A stretch of 45,192 nt of DNA from positions 1 to 45,192 of the forward strand of contig ONHW01000020.1 of NCBI GenBank assembly GCA_900317745.1. Reading direction: 5' to 3'. The notes beneath the pieces are model-generated. The model did not search any database and was not told the origin of the DNA. It saw only the letters and a program-made list of their open reading frames with translations. The position numbers were made by a program, and so were the translations under genes. Below, in pieces: positions 15,605-24,113 of the stretch. The DNA is from an uncultured Bacteroidales bacterium. Its GTDB lineage: Bacteria > Bacteroidota > Bacteroidia > Bacteroidales > Paludibacteraceae. Within the stretch, counting starts at the first letter, position 1, and each line of letters opens with the position of its first letter.

Positions 15605-16251
15605 AACAGCGCAGCGATCTTTCGCTGCAGGCGTTCTTCTATTGCCGGCTCGCCGAGTGTGCTTACTACGTCATGGAAGAACGCTGCCAGCAGCAGTCGT
15701 CGTGCTTCACCGGGGTCGATACCTCGCTGCTGCATGTAGAACAGTGCCGATTCGTCAATCTGCCCTGTGCTGGCGCCGTGCGAGCACTTGACATCATCGG
15801 CATAGATCTCCAGTTGCGGTTGTGTCTGCATCGTGGCTGTTGGTGAGAGCAGCACGTTTCTGTTCGTCTGCAAAGCCTCGGTGTGCTGCGCATGCGGTGC
15901 CACGATCAGTTCGCCCAGGAACGCGCCTTTGGATTCGTCCTTGACAGCGAACTTGAGCAGTTGGTTCGATTTGCCGTTCGGCACGCTGTGTCGTACGCGC
16001 GTGTGCACACTAATATGTTGCTTGCCACTAAGTATGCCTATGCCGTAGATGTACGTCTCAGCATGTTCGCCTGCCTGATCGATATCCAGCAGCACGTTGC
16101 AACGTATGTCGGCATCTTTCTCCAGGCAGAACAGGTGAACAGTCAGCACGCTGCCTGCCTCCTGGATGATCCGCCACTGCGCCGTTTCGTCAGACACGCA
16201 GGTTATAACCAGGTGCTTCCGCTCGCCTTTATGTATAATAATCTCTTGCAC
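15577..16251 (-). CDS. sufD: Short SufD-like protein (SufBD core only)
   Basis: This 224-residue SufBD-family protein should partner SufC/SufB in Fe-S cluster assembly. Recognisable C-terminal features are TNRNVLLSPTATMQTQPQLEIYADDVKCSHGASTGQIDESALFYMQQRGI and the GEARRLLLAAFFHDV helix. Bacteroidales SufD is usually over 400 residues; here the N-terminal half is missing. It starts with GTG at 16251, with an in-frame TAG three codons upstream, so no longer form is possible. The C-terminal eight residues and stop come from a dispersed repeat. It follows sufC by 63 bases. It may be a compact functional form or a remnant. Confidence 0.8.
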   Translation of the reverse strand: MQEIIIHKGERKHLVITCVSDETAQWRIIQEAGSVLTVHLFCLEKDADIRCNVLLDIDQAGEHAETYIYGIGILSGKQHISVHTRVRHSVPNGKSNQLLKFAVKDESKGAFLGELIVAPHAQHTEALQTNRNVLLSPTATMQTQPQLEIYADDVKCSHGASTGQIDESALFYMQQRGIDPGEARRLLLAAFFHDVVSTLGEPAIEERLQRKIAALLEDRPHLRC

Positions 16252-16278
16252 TATTTGCTATTCACTTTCTCATATCTC

Positions 16279-16313
16279 TCCCCTCCCTATGAGGGAGGGG
16301 CCGGAGGTGGGTC
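16279..16313. repeat. Palindromic repeat between sufC and sufD
   Basis: CCCCTCCC-TAT-GAGGGAGGGG hairpin followed by CCGGAGGTGGGTC. A degraded relative lies at 26991-27025 (CCCCGGCCCCATCCCAGAAG then GGGAGGTGGGTT). Such GGAGGTGGGT palindromes recur between genes in many bacteria and are REP-like. Confidence 0.7.
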
Positions 16314-16314
16314 T

Positions 16315-17085
16315 TTAGTTCACTAATCCGGCGTAACCTTTCTCTTCAAGTTCCAATGCCAGTTCTTTGCCTCCTGTGCGAACGATCTGTCCGTCGGCGA
16401 GGATATGCACATAGTCCGGCACTATATAGTCCAGCAGTCGCTGGTAGTGTGTAATGACGATCGTGGCGTTTTCGGGTGTGTGCAGTTTGTTCACGCCCTC
16501 GGCAACGATACGCAGTGCGTCGATATCCAACCCGGAATCCGTCTCGTCGAGGATCGACAGGCAGGGTTCGAGCATTGCCATCTGGAAGATCTCGTTACGT
16601 TTCTTCTCACCGCCCGAGAATCCCTCGTTCACGCTGCGCCCTGCCAGTTTGTTGTCGAGTTCGACGAGTGCACGTTTGGCACGCATCAGTTTGAGGAACT
16701 CGCCTGCAGAGAGTGCAGGTAGCCCCTGATGCTCACGTTTGGCGTTCACGGCGGCACGCATGAAGTTCGTCATGCTCACGCCGGGTATCTCCACAGGGTA
16801 CTGAAACGACAGGAACAGCCCCTCCCTCGCGCGCACCTCCGGCGGCATACTGAGCAGGTCCTTGCCGCGGAAGATCACCTCGCCCTCGGTAACCGTGTAG
16901 GCGGGATTACCGGTGAGCACGGCGCTGAGCGTCGATTTGCCGGCACCGTTCGGACCCATGATTGCATGCGTCTCACCTGCACCGATCTGCAGGTTGATAC
17001 CTTTCAGTATTTCTTTGCCTGCTATGGAGGCATGTAAATTACGAATTTCTAAAACCGAGTTATTTACCATTTGGTCATTTACCAT
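16315..17085 (-). CDS. sufC: Fe-S cluster assembly ATPase SufC
   Basis: This 256-residue ABC-type ATPase energises the SufBCD scaffold in the cytosol. It has Walker A GPNGAGKST (44-52), the SufC-type signature FSGGEKKRNEIFQMA, Walker B SILDETDSGLD with D in place of the usual final E context, and the H-loop VITHYQRLL. SufD follows. Unusually sufB is absent upstream; a peptidase gene is there instead. Two starts are possible (ATG at 17085 and 17070), within a repeated ATGGTAAAT(G/A)A leader. Confidence 0.93.
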   Translation of the reverse strand: MVNDQMVNNSVLEIRNLHASIAGKEILKGINLQIGAGETHAIMGPNGAGKSTLSAVLTGNPAYTVTEGEVIFRGKDLLSMPPEVRAREGLFLSFQYPVEIPGVSMTNFMRAAVNAKREHQGLPALSAGEFLKLMRAKRALVELDNKLAGRSVNEGFSGGEKKRNEIFQMAMLEPCLSILDETDSGLDIDALRIVAEGVNKLHTPENATIVITHYQRLLDYIVPDYVHILADGQIVRTGGKELALELEEKGYAGLVN

Positions 17086-17115
17086 TTATTATTTATTTGG
17101 TTATTTACCGATTTC

Positions 17116-18195
17116 CTATTCGCCAATCACACTCATCAGCACCTTGCCTACCTCCTGCAGCGTGCCGGGGTTGACATTGCGCATATCATCGCTGTGAGTG
17201 TGCCACCACCAGGCAAAGCCTGTTTCCGAGCCGGGCACGTAGTGGATGATATCCACGCAAGGGATCTTGGCTATCGTGTTGACGTAATAATGATCGTCGG
17301 TTATCGGGTACGAGCGTGTACTAACGAACCGGTGTCCGTAGCCTAATTGCTCAGCGGTGCGCCAGATCTTTTCTACATACTTGCCGGCATACTGCTCGCT
17401 GTAATACTCACGCGGGAACGATGCGTTCGGGTCGCCTACCATGTCAAGGAGTATGCCAAAGGCATAGACCGCTGCGCTGACAGAAGACTGACCGCTTTCG
17501 CTGACAGACCGCTGCGCTGACAGACCGCTTTCGACTTTCGACTTTCGACTTTCGACTAACATCCTTGCCCATAATTGTGCGCCGAGGCACCAGGTGTGTT
17601 CGCGTTGCTTGCCGGTATAGAACTGCGGCGTACCCATATCCTCGCAATCGAACAGCACTATCTCCACCGGTCGCTTGCGTTCGCTCAGGTTCTGCCACTG
17701 GCGTGCAACCTCCATAAGCACACCTACCCCGCTCGCTCCGTCGTTGGCACCGGGGATAGGTGACATCCGGTGGCTATAATCCTCCTCCTGATCCGCCCAT
17801 GGCCGGCTGTCGTAGTGTGCGCAGAGCAGTACGGTTTTCTCGCCTTGGTAGGCTGAGTCGGCAGGCAGATGTGCGCAGATGTTCGCCACGTGCTGCCACT
17901 CGCCGTCGTAGCGCATAACCTCGCCGGTCTGGATCTCCACCGTTGCGCCGAATCGCTCGAGCGTGCGTCCGATGTACTGCACGCAATCATGATGCGCATC
18001 CGTACCCGGCACGCGCGGACCGAACGCCACCTGACCTGCCACGTAGGCGTAGGCACTGTCGCCGTTGAACGACAGACCGCCGGCGCTGACAGAAGACTGA
18101 CCGCTTTCGCTGACAGACCGCTTAGCTGACAGACCACAGCCCGCCAGCAGCAGCGTGCAAGCTAACAACAGGTATTTGAGGTTACGTATTTGCAT
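17116..18195 (-). CDS. M28-family metallopeptidase / glutaminyl cyclase-like lipoprotein
   Basis: This 359-residue lipoprotein has signal LLLACTLLLAGC with lipidated C20. The M28 zinc-site residues can be followed: H127 (LLCAHYDSRPWAD), D152 (GANDGASGVG), E185 (FDCEDMG), and late DDHYYVN and HTHSDDM motifs. The pattern resembles the glutaminyl-peptide cyclotransferase-like branch, which in Bacteroidales acts on exported proteins in the periplasm. It holds two copies of an 18-residue low-complexity insert (GLSAxRSVSESGQSSVSA) at 21-38 and 224-241, the second preceded by a VESRKSKVES heptamer tract. They come from dispersed DNA repeats, and the second lies within the catalytic domain. Confidence 0.85.
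   Translation of the reverse strand: MQIRNLKYLLLACTLLLAGCGLSAKRSVSESGQSSVSAGGLSFNGDSAYAYVAGQVAFGPRVPGTDAHHDCVQYIGRTLERFGATVEIQTGEVMRYDGEWQHVANICAHLPADSAYQGEKTVLLCAHYDSRPWADQEEDYSHRMSPIPGANDGASGVGVLMEVARQWQNLSERKRPVEIVLFDCEDMGTPQFYTGKQREHTWCLGAQLWARMLVESRKSKVESGLSAQRSVSESGQSSVSAAVYAFGILLDMVGDPNASFPREYYSEQYAGKYVEKIWRTAEQLGYGHRFVSTRSYPITDDHYYVNTIAKIPCVDIIHYVPGSETGFAWWWHTHSDDMRNVNPGTLQEVGKVLMSVIGE
17474..17555. repeat. Composite repeat inside the M28 peptidase gene (copy 2)
   Basis: A 53-bp block (17474-17526) built from ACCGCTTTCGCTGACAG-like units, 51 of 53 bases identical to 18083-18135, followed by four CTTTCGA heptamers (17528-17555). All of it is read in frame on the minus strand. Confidence 0.9.
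18083..18135. repeat. 53-bp repeat inside the M28 peptidase gene (copy 1)
   Basis: It has the same units as 17474-17526 (GCGCTGACAGAAGACTG, then ACCGCTTTCGCTGACAG), in frame just after the lipobox cysteine, differing from copy 2 at two bases. Confidence 0.9.
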
Positions 18196-18253
18196 TCACT
18201 ATTTTCGTTTTGGATTTTTCTTGAGCAGATTCGGTTTTTCTTGTAAGGGAGTT

Positions 18254-18286
18254 CGGGGTCCCCAAAGAACTTGTTCGAATGGGGTG
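18254..18286. repeat. GGGGTCCCC-ended hairpin repeat
   Basis: CGGGGTCCCC, an inner palindrome GAACTTGTTC (18268-18277), and ATGGGGTG. It lies between the M28 peptidase and prs. Related elements occur at 26378-26409, 44085-44128 and 44144-44172. Confidence 0.75.
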
Positions 18287-18348
18287 TCAGTTATGTGGAC
18301 ATAATGACCGCACAAAAAAGCCAAAGATGCCAAGAAAAAACAAAACAT

Positions 18349-19308
18349 TTAGAAATTTTGCTCGCTGATGCTTCTATGCTCCTGAATTGCAAGAATAGTC
18401 TTTGCGATAGGCAGCGCCATGCTTACCACCTTTACCTTCGGGCAACGGGTGGTGTCGAACGGAATAGAATCGGTTATTACCAGTTCCTCCAACTCGCTGT
18501 TCATCACTTTCTCGCACGCATCGCCGGACATTATGCCGTGGGAGATGACGGCACGCACGCTCTTGGCACCCGCCTCCTTCATTACATTGGCAGCCTTGCA
18601 GAGCGTGCCGGCGGTATCCACTATATCGTCAAGGATCACCACATCTTTGCCCTCGACATCACCCAGCACGCGCATCTCGCTTATCTTGTTTGCCTCGGGG
18701 CGGTGCTTGTAGCAGATAACCATCGGCACCTCATGACCGGTCTGCAAATGTATCTTCTTGCAGAAGTTAGCCGCACGTTTCGATCCGCCGACATCGGGTG
18801 AGGCGATGATCAGATTATCCAAGCCGAGATTCTCTACATAGGGCGCGAGCACATTGCTGCCGAACAGGTGATCAACGGGAATATCGAAGAATCCTTGTAT
18901 CTGCTCGGCGTGCAGATCGACCACAATCACTCGGTCGGCACCTGCCACCTGCAGGATGTTCGCCACGAGCTTGGCGCCGATGCTGACGCGCGGCTTGTCT
19001 TTTCTGTCCTGCCGCGCCCAACCGAAGTACGGTATCACGGCAATGACCTTGTACGCGCTGGCGCGCTTGGCCGCATCAATCATCAGCAGCAGCTCCATCA
19101 GGTTGTCTGCCGAAGGGTTAGTGGATTGAATCAGATAGACTGACTGTCCGCGTACTGAGTCCTCAAACGTGGCGGCATACTCGCCGTCTGAAAAACGCTC
19201 GATCTTAACGTGACCTAACTGGCAGTTAAGATGTTCGCACACGCGTTGCGCGATAGCTTGACCTTGGCTACCGGCAAACACCTTGAATGGATTAGCTTCG
19301 ATGAGCAT
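18349..19308 (-). CDS. prs: Ribose-phosphate pyrophosphokinase
   Basis: This 319-residue cytosolic enzyme makes PRPP from ribose 5-phosphate and ATP for nucleotide, His and Trp synthesis. Motifs: FADGEY-type FSDGEYAATFEDSVRG, the SVYLIQSTNPSADNLMELL loop, the VIPYFGWARQDRKDKPRVSIGAKLVANIL flexible region, VDLHAEQIQGFFDIPVDHL, and the PRPP loop VVILDDIVDTAGTL. ATG at 19308 is chosen; the extra 16 codons upstream (19356) are low-complexity N/Q/H from a repeated CAAACTCAA tract. A clear promoter lies at 19404-19435. Confidence 0.95.
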   Translation of the reverse strand: MLIEANPFKVFAGSQGQAIAQRVCEHLNCQLGHVKIERFSDGEYAATFEDSVRGQSVYLIQSTNPSADNLMELLLMIDAAKRASAYKVIAVIPYFGWARQDRKDKPRVSIGAKLVANILQVAGADRVIVVDLHAEQIQGFFDIPVDHLFGSNVLAPYVENLGLDNLIIASPDVGGSKRAANFCKKIHLQTGHEVPMVICYKHRPEANKISEMRVLGDVEGKDVVILDDIVDTAGTLCKAANVMKEAGAKSVRAVISHGIMSGDACEKVMNSELEELVITDSIPFDTTRCPKVKVVSMALPIAKTILAIQEHRSISEQNF

Positions 19309-19403
19309 ATTGTGGTTGAGTTTGTGTTGAATTTGATTTGAGTTTGCGTTGAGCATGAACGTGCTTGGACTTGAGCTTTGCTTTTGCGTTCATTTTTCGG
19401 CTA

Positions 19404-19435
19404 CAAAGATACGAATTTTTTTTGACATTTGCAAA
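19404..19435 (-). promoter_or_regulatory. Bacteroidota-type promoter for prs
   Basis: On the minus strand TTTG (19432-19435), 20 bases, TATCTTTG (19404-19411). It diverges from the promoter at 19471-19502. The leader to the prs ATG is about 90 bases and contains two GAGTTTGYGTTGA repeats (19318-19353). Confidence 0.75.
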
Positions 19436-19470
19436 TTTTGCGAAAGAAAAATACAAAACTATGCAAATTA

Positions 19471-19502
19471 TTTGCAAATCTCGATTTTTTTTTGTACCTT
19501 TG
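19471..19502 (+). promoter_or_regulatory. Bacteroidota-type promoter for the IgGFc-binding-like gene
   Basis: TTTG (19471-19474), 20 bases, TACCTTTG (19495-19502). The start codon is about 200 bases downstream. The long leader contains the palindrome AACACGTGTT (about 19549-19558) and a repeated TTGTCGGACC (19577 and 19588 region), but no ORF that I support. Confidence 0.7.
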
Positions 19503-19703
19503 CAACGCTTTGGCGCGCTTGACTCCAACCGGCTCACACATCCTGTCGAACACGTGTTGGATCACTTACGGAGCCGTTGTCGGACCATTGTCGGACCTAT
19601 ATCGGATTCCGGTGCACCTTATATATACTACGTATATATCCCGTGATTTTGAACAGATATGTTTTTCACCCGCGCCGGAACATGCAAAACTTAACGATTC
19701 GTA

Positions 19704-22700
19704 ATGAGAAAACAGATACTGCAAATAGGTCTTCTTCTGTTTCTTGCATCGGGCATGTTGCCTTGCTTGGCGCAGACTGACGAACATCCTGCCGCAGGCA
19801 AGGATTTCTATTTCACGCTGTTCAACCATTGGAATCACGACCTGCCCGACACACCCCTCAAGCCAAGCGTGAACAGTCAGAATGGCAATGCTGCTTTTTG
19901 CGGATTGATGCTTAACGCTGTAGAGGATGCCGACATCACATTTTCATCAAAAGTAGGCTTAGGCGATCTGAAGATTCACATGGATCGTGGCTTCTCGGCC
20001 CTGACCTCTCTACAAACCCCGGAAGACGCCATTTTAAAAACCTTCAGGATTCACTCAACAGGCGCTTGCTACATCAACGTATTGGTGCAAGGCGTTGCAG
20101 GCTATGCGCAAACCGCTATCCTGCCCAAACACTTGCTTGGAACGAATTACATGCTGCAATCGTGCAACGGCATCAATGCCATTGCACCATGGACTACTAC
20201 ACCAAGGTTCTCGCAATTCACAATCATCGGCACGGAAGATGCCACTACCGTTATCCTTACTGCCAAATCAGCCCTCACATGCCTCACCGAGCCATATACG
20301 GGACAGACAATCTCAGCTGGCGAAAACAGAACGTTCAACCTCAATGACGGAGAGGTGTTGCATTTCCGCACAATGAATTATTGGGAATCCATCAGCGGCA
20401 TACTCGTTCATTCCACACGCCCGATAGCCGTTTTCCAAGGCAACGACCTGACCTGTAACCCCGACACCGATTTCAACGTTGACTACACATGGGAACAAGC
20501 CCGCCCGACATCGGCGTGGGGGAAAGAGTTCGCGATACCCAAAAGCGCCAAACTACGAAAGGCAACATACCGGATCACGGCATTAGAAAACAACACGGAA
20601 ATACTGTTGCGAACAACTGGGAGCAACATGCAAAATATTGGCACGTTACAAGCAGGTGAAACGCTCGAACGCGAGATTTCCAGCTCTTTCGAGGAAATGA
20701 TTGTTCACCGGATATCAGCTACCAAGCCCGTTTGCTGTTACATTTACACAACTGGAAGCAGCTTGAACGAAGATTTTGGCGATCCGGCTATGGCGGAAAT
20801 TGCACCACTGGACAAAATGGCAAACAAAGCGTACTGGAATCTAATGCAATCAGATTCCTACGGACCATGCACCGCAAGATTGATTGTCAGTACAAGGCGA
20901 GACTGCAATATTCTGCTGAATAACAAACCCCTGAACGAATATAACAAAATTTCACTCTACGCATCGGATTTTGAAACGCACGAAATACCGATTAGCGTTC
21001 TACCGGGATGGTCTCTGACATCCGATAATGGAGGTTTCAGCGCATACGTTATGCAATTCGGGCCTGACGTGGATGCGTCTGCATTCAATGTATCATTACC
21101 CGCTTCCGCAGCAACAAATGTCTGCGAAGACGGCACATTGCTCTTCCGGGAAGATTTTGGCGGTAACTCGCCTGATGATCCTGCTGTAAGCACTACGCGC
21201 GTTTCGGGTATGTCAAGCAAATACAAGCTCAGCAACGGCAACTACATGGGTTCCGCCACGTACATGGTCACAAAGAAAGGCTTCTACAACAACATGCAAT
21301 GGCACCTGCAGGACGACCACACCTATTTTGGCGACTACAGCCGCGGATACTTCTTGGAGATTGACGGAACGCGCGATAACGAACCGTTCTATAGCACCAG
21401 TCTGGACGGCTTGTGTTCGGGCACCGAACTGGATTTCAGCGCGTATGTTGCCAACATCACGTATGCAGGGCAAATACCTTACCTGCTGGAGCATTATGGC
21501 TACGCCTATCCGCGTTTACGGTTCGTAATCACCGATCCGACTACAGGACAACAGGTTGCCTCATACTCCACCGGAGATATCCTGCCCGACTATACCAAGG
21601 TCTGGGATGTCAATCTTTCCGAGTCTGCCGACTGGCAGCGCGTAAGCATGCGCTTCAAGGTGCCTGACAATGTAAACTCTGTCACTCTATCCATCTTCAA
21701 CGACGTGACAAGCGATGGTACGGGTAACGACTTTGCGTTGGATGATATCGAGGTGCGACTTTGTATCCCGCCCATCGGGATAACAGGTGAAGACAGTGTC
21801 TGCATGTTCCGTAGCACCACACTTCGTGCCCAGTCTGAATACCAGCAAACTGCAACACAAATCGAATACTGCTGGTGGCACTCGACCGACAGCAGCCAAT
21901 GGTCTGTTATCAGTACAGGAACTTCACCCTCACTCACTCTGCCCAAAGTACACGCAGCGGACTCAGGATGGTATAAGGTTGCCATGGCACCGACAGGCAA
22001 TATTGAGAGCACCAATTGCCGAACTGAAAGTGAGCCGGTTAGATTACACGTCACGCCCGTCACCGCATGCGCACCAACCATTGCTATTGAGGGGGCTAAC
22101 AGCGTTTGTCCGTCCTTGCCAACAGAACTTCGGGCTGTATCTGCCTACCCTGCTATCACCGGCGAACTGATGGAATGTGAGTGGTGGCACTCGACCGACA
22201 GCATGCATTGGACGAAGATCGCTGATGCGACCGCAGCCACACTCAGCCTCGACTTTGTGCAAGCGGCTGATTCCGGGTGGTACAAAGTTGCCATGGCGAC
22301 CGAAGGAAACATCAACAATCCGGACTATCGCATCGAGAGCGAGCCGTATCGTCTGTTTGTTCGCTCGTTCAAGCAGTGTGCACCACCCGTTACAATACGT
22401 TCGCCTCACAACGTATGTGCTGAACGGCACTACCGCTTCAATGTGCGCTTCGACAACAACGGCATCATCACCCACCCCGTCGCATATCAGTGGTTCTTCA
22501 CAAGGGATTTGGACCCTGACCTGCCGCCCGATGATCAGCCATGGACGACCATCACTACCTCCAATGGCAACGTGCTTAACCCGGACTTCCCCAACATCTC
22601 GGTGCAAGACTCAGGCTGGTATCGCATAGCTATTGCCAACGAAGACTATATCACCGATCCCGAGTACCGCGCAATGAGTGAACCGTTCTTGCTCCGCGTG

Positions 22701-24113
22701 AGCTCCGACTGCCCTATCTGCACCGATGGGCGTTTGCTGCTCAAGGAGGATTTTGCCGACGCCCCGCCTGCCACGTACACCTATACTCTCGACAACTCTT
22801 GTGCCGGAACGGAACTTTCCGTGATAGCCGGTCTTGCTCAAACTACTCTACCCGCCGGAGCTAAATTGACGATTACGCTGACTGATGCGACCTCACATGA
22901 GGAACTCAAGCGGTACGAAGCCGACTCTACAGAATTGGCGGAATGGCAACGGGTAGGATTTAATTTTGGCGTACCGCTTGGCACGAACAGCGTTGTTGTA
23001 CAATTATCCAACGAGCATCAGCTGAACGTGGCAGACATGGCAATCTATCTGTGCGCGCCCACCGTTGAGATAACCGCAGTTGACACCGTGTGCCGCGAAG
23101 CGTCATACAACTTTACTACGCGCGTACATAATGGCAACAACGATCGTCTTGCTTTTATGGAACCGCTGGACTACTTGTGGATGTACTCGGCTGACCAAAC
23201 CACATGGACGACAGTCAACTACACCTCTGATAGCGTTTGGAATATTCCTGCCACAACGGATAATACCGGAGGATGGTACAAGGTGGCGGTAGCGGAACAG
23301 GGCAACGCTGCAAGCCCCAACTGCCGGACAGAGAGTGAACCTTTCAGGCTGACTATCAAGAAATGCCTTAATCCGCCACAGGCAACCGACACCATCGTTT
23401 GTGACACACTGATGCCGTTCACATGGCACGACATTCAATGGCTAAGCACCGGCGACTCTGCCGTCATGTTACATTACACCACTGGCGAGGATAGTGTGCT
23501 CATGACTTACGTGATGCAGAACGAGCATTGCTGCCCGAATATACAATATGGCACCGGCCAACTCACTATATGCGACACGCTCCTGCCCTTCACATGGCAC
23601 TATCGCGACACATCCGTCGTTTTCACAAGCGTGAATGACGAGCATCAGGTACCCGTTCCGCATTGGCGATGGACGGATTGTACCGACTCCGTCTATACCC
23701 TGACTATTGATACGTTCCGTTGCGAACGACTGTGGCCAATCATCGTCAACAAGTATAACTGGCAACTGATGGTGAACCACATCGCTTTACGACGGTTTTT
23801 CCCCGAACAGATGGTTCGGGCATATCAGTGGTACAAGGATAGCGCGGCCATCAACGATGCTACGGCAGACGAATATTCCGAGCAAAACGAGTTGCACGGC
23901 ATCTACCAATTATTGATATGGATGAACGAGGATACGTATGCATGGTCAAATATCATAACGATAACGGACACACCCGAACCGCAACCTGTCATCATGCACA
24001 TTTATAATAGCAATGGTATGCCGGTCACTGAGCAACGACTCTCTCCGGGCATCTATATCTATCATTACCAACAGGGCGACCGTGTGTGGACGCAGAAGAA
24101 AATCATTCAATGA
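19704..24113 (+). CDS. Large secreted protein: IgGFc-binding N-domain, Ig-like repeats, T9SS-like tail
   Basis: This 1469-residue protein has a signal peptide (about 1-23, ending CLAQ). Residues about 25-470 resemble the IgGFc-binding N-terminal domain (GTEDATTVILTA; GILVHSTRPIAVFQGND; TRPTSAWGKEFAIPK-like). About 475-700 hold a cohesin/jelly-roll-like region. Three or four Ig-like modules follow, each ending with a DSGWYKVAMAxxGN…CRTESEPxRL motif (about 700-990 and 1120-1230). The C-terminus (PVIMHIYNSNGMPV … GIYIYHYQQGDR … KKIIQ) looks like a type A T9SS sorting domain, so surface export by T9SS is likely. It overlaps the next gene by 4 bases. Adhesin or host-binding roles are inference from the domain names only. 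Confidence 0.75.
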   Translation: MRKQILQIGLLLFLASGMLPCLAQTDEHPAAGKDFYFTLFNHWNHDLPDTPLKPSVNSQNGNAAFCGLMLNAVEDADITFSSKVGLGDLKIHMDRGFSALTSLQTPEDAILKTFRIHSTGACYINVLVQGVAGYAQTAILPKHLLGTNYMLQSCNGINAIAPWTTTPRFSQFTIIGTEDATTVILTAKSALTCLTEPYTGQTISAGENRTFNLNDGEVLHFRTMNYWESISGILVHSTRPIAVFQGNDLTCNPDTDFNVDYTWEQARPTSAWGKEFAIPKSAKLRKATYRITALENNTEILLRTTGSNMQNIGTLQAGETLEREISSSFEEMIVHRISATKPVCCYIYTTGSSLNEDFGDPAMAEIAPLDKMANKAYWNLMQSDSYGPCTARLIVSTRRDCNILLNNKPLNEYNKISLYASDFETHEIPISVLPGWSLTSDNGGFSAYVMQFGPDVDASAFNVSLPASAATNVCEDGTLLFREDFGGNSPDDPAVSTTRVSGMSSKYKLSNGNYMGSATYMVTKKGFYNNMQWHLQDDHTYFGDYSRGYFLEIDGTRDNEPFYSTSLDGLCSGTELDFSAYVANITYAGQIPYLLEHYGYAYPRLRFVITDPTTGQQVASYSTGDILPDYTKVWDVNLSESADWQRVSMRFKVPDNVNSVTLSIFNDVTSDGTGNDFALDDIEVRLCIPPIGITGEDSVCMFRSTTLRAQSEYQQTATQIEYCWWHSTDSSQWSVISTGTSPSLTLPKVHAADSGWYKVAMAPTGNIESTNCRTESEPVRLHVTPVTACAPTIAIEGANSVCPSLPTELRAVSAYPAITGELMECEWWHSTDSMHWTKIADATAATLSLDFVQAADSGWYKVAMATEGNINNPDYRIESEPYRLFVRSFKQCAPPVTIRSPHNVCAERHYRFNVRFDNNGIITHPVAYQWFFTRDLDPDLPPDDQPWTTITTSNGNVLNPDFPNISVQDSGWYRIAIANEDYITDPEYRAMSEPFLLRVSSDCPICTDGRLLLKEDFADAPPATYTYTLDNSCAGTELSVIAGLAQTTLPAGAKLTITLTDATSHEELKRYEADSTELAEWQRVGFNFGVPLGTNSVVVQLSNEHQLNVADMAIYLCAPTVEITAVDTVCREASYNFTTRVHNGNNDRLAFMEPLDYLWMYSADQTTWTTVNYTSDSVWNIPATTDNTGGWYKVAVAEQGNAASPNCRTESEPFRLTIKKCLNPPQATDTIVCDTLMPFTWHDIQWLSTGDSAVMLHYTTGEDSVLMTYVMQNEHCCPNIQYGTGQLTICDTLLPFTWHYRDTSVVFTSVNDEHQVPVPHWRWTDCTDSVYTLTIDTFRCERLWPIIVNKYNWQLMVNHIALRRFFPEQMVRAYQWYKDSAAINDATADEYSEQNELHGIYQLLIWMNEDTYAWSNIITITDTPEPQPVIMHIYNSNGMPVTEQRLSPGIYIYHYQQGDRVWTQKKIIQ

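Noticed and set aside
14684-15739. 351-codon plus-strand ORF
   Set aside because: It is antisense to phosphoglucomutase, whose motifs are complete.
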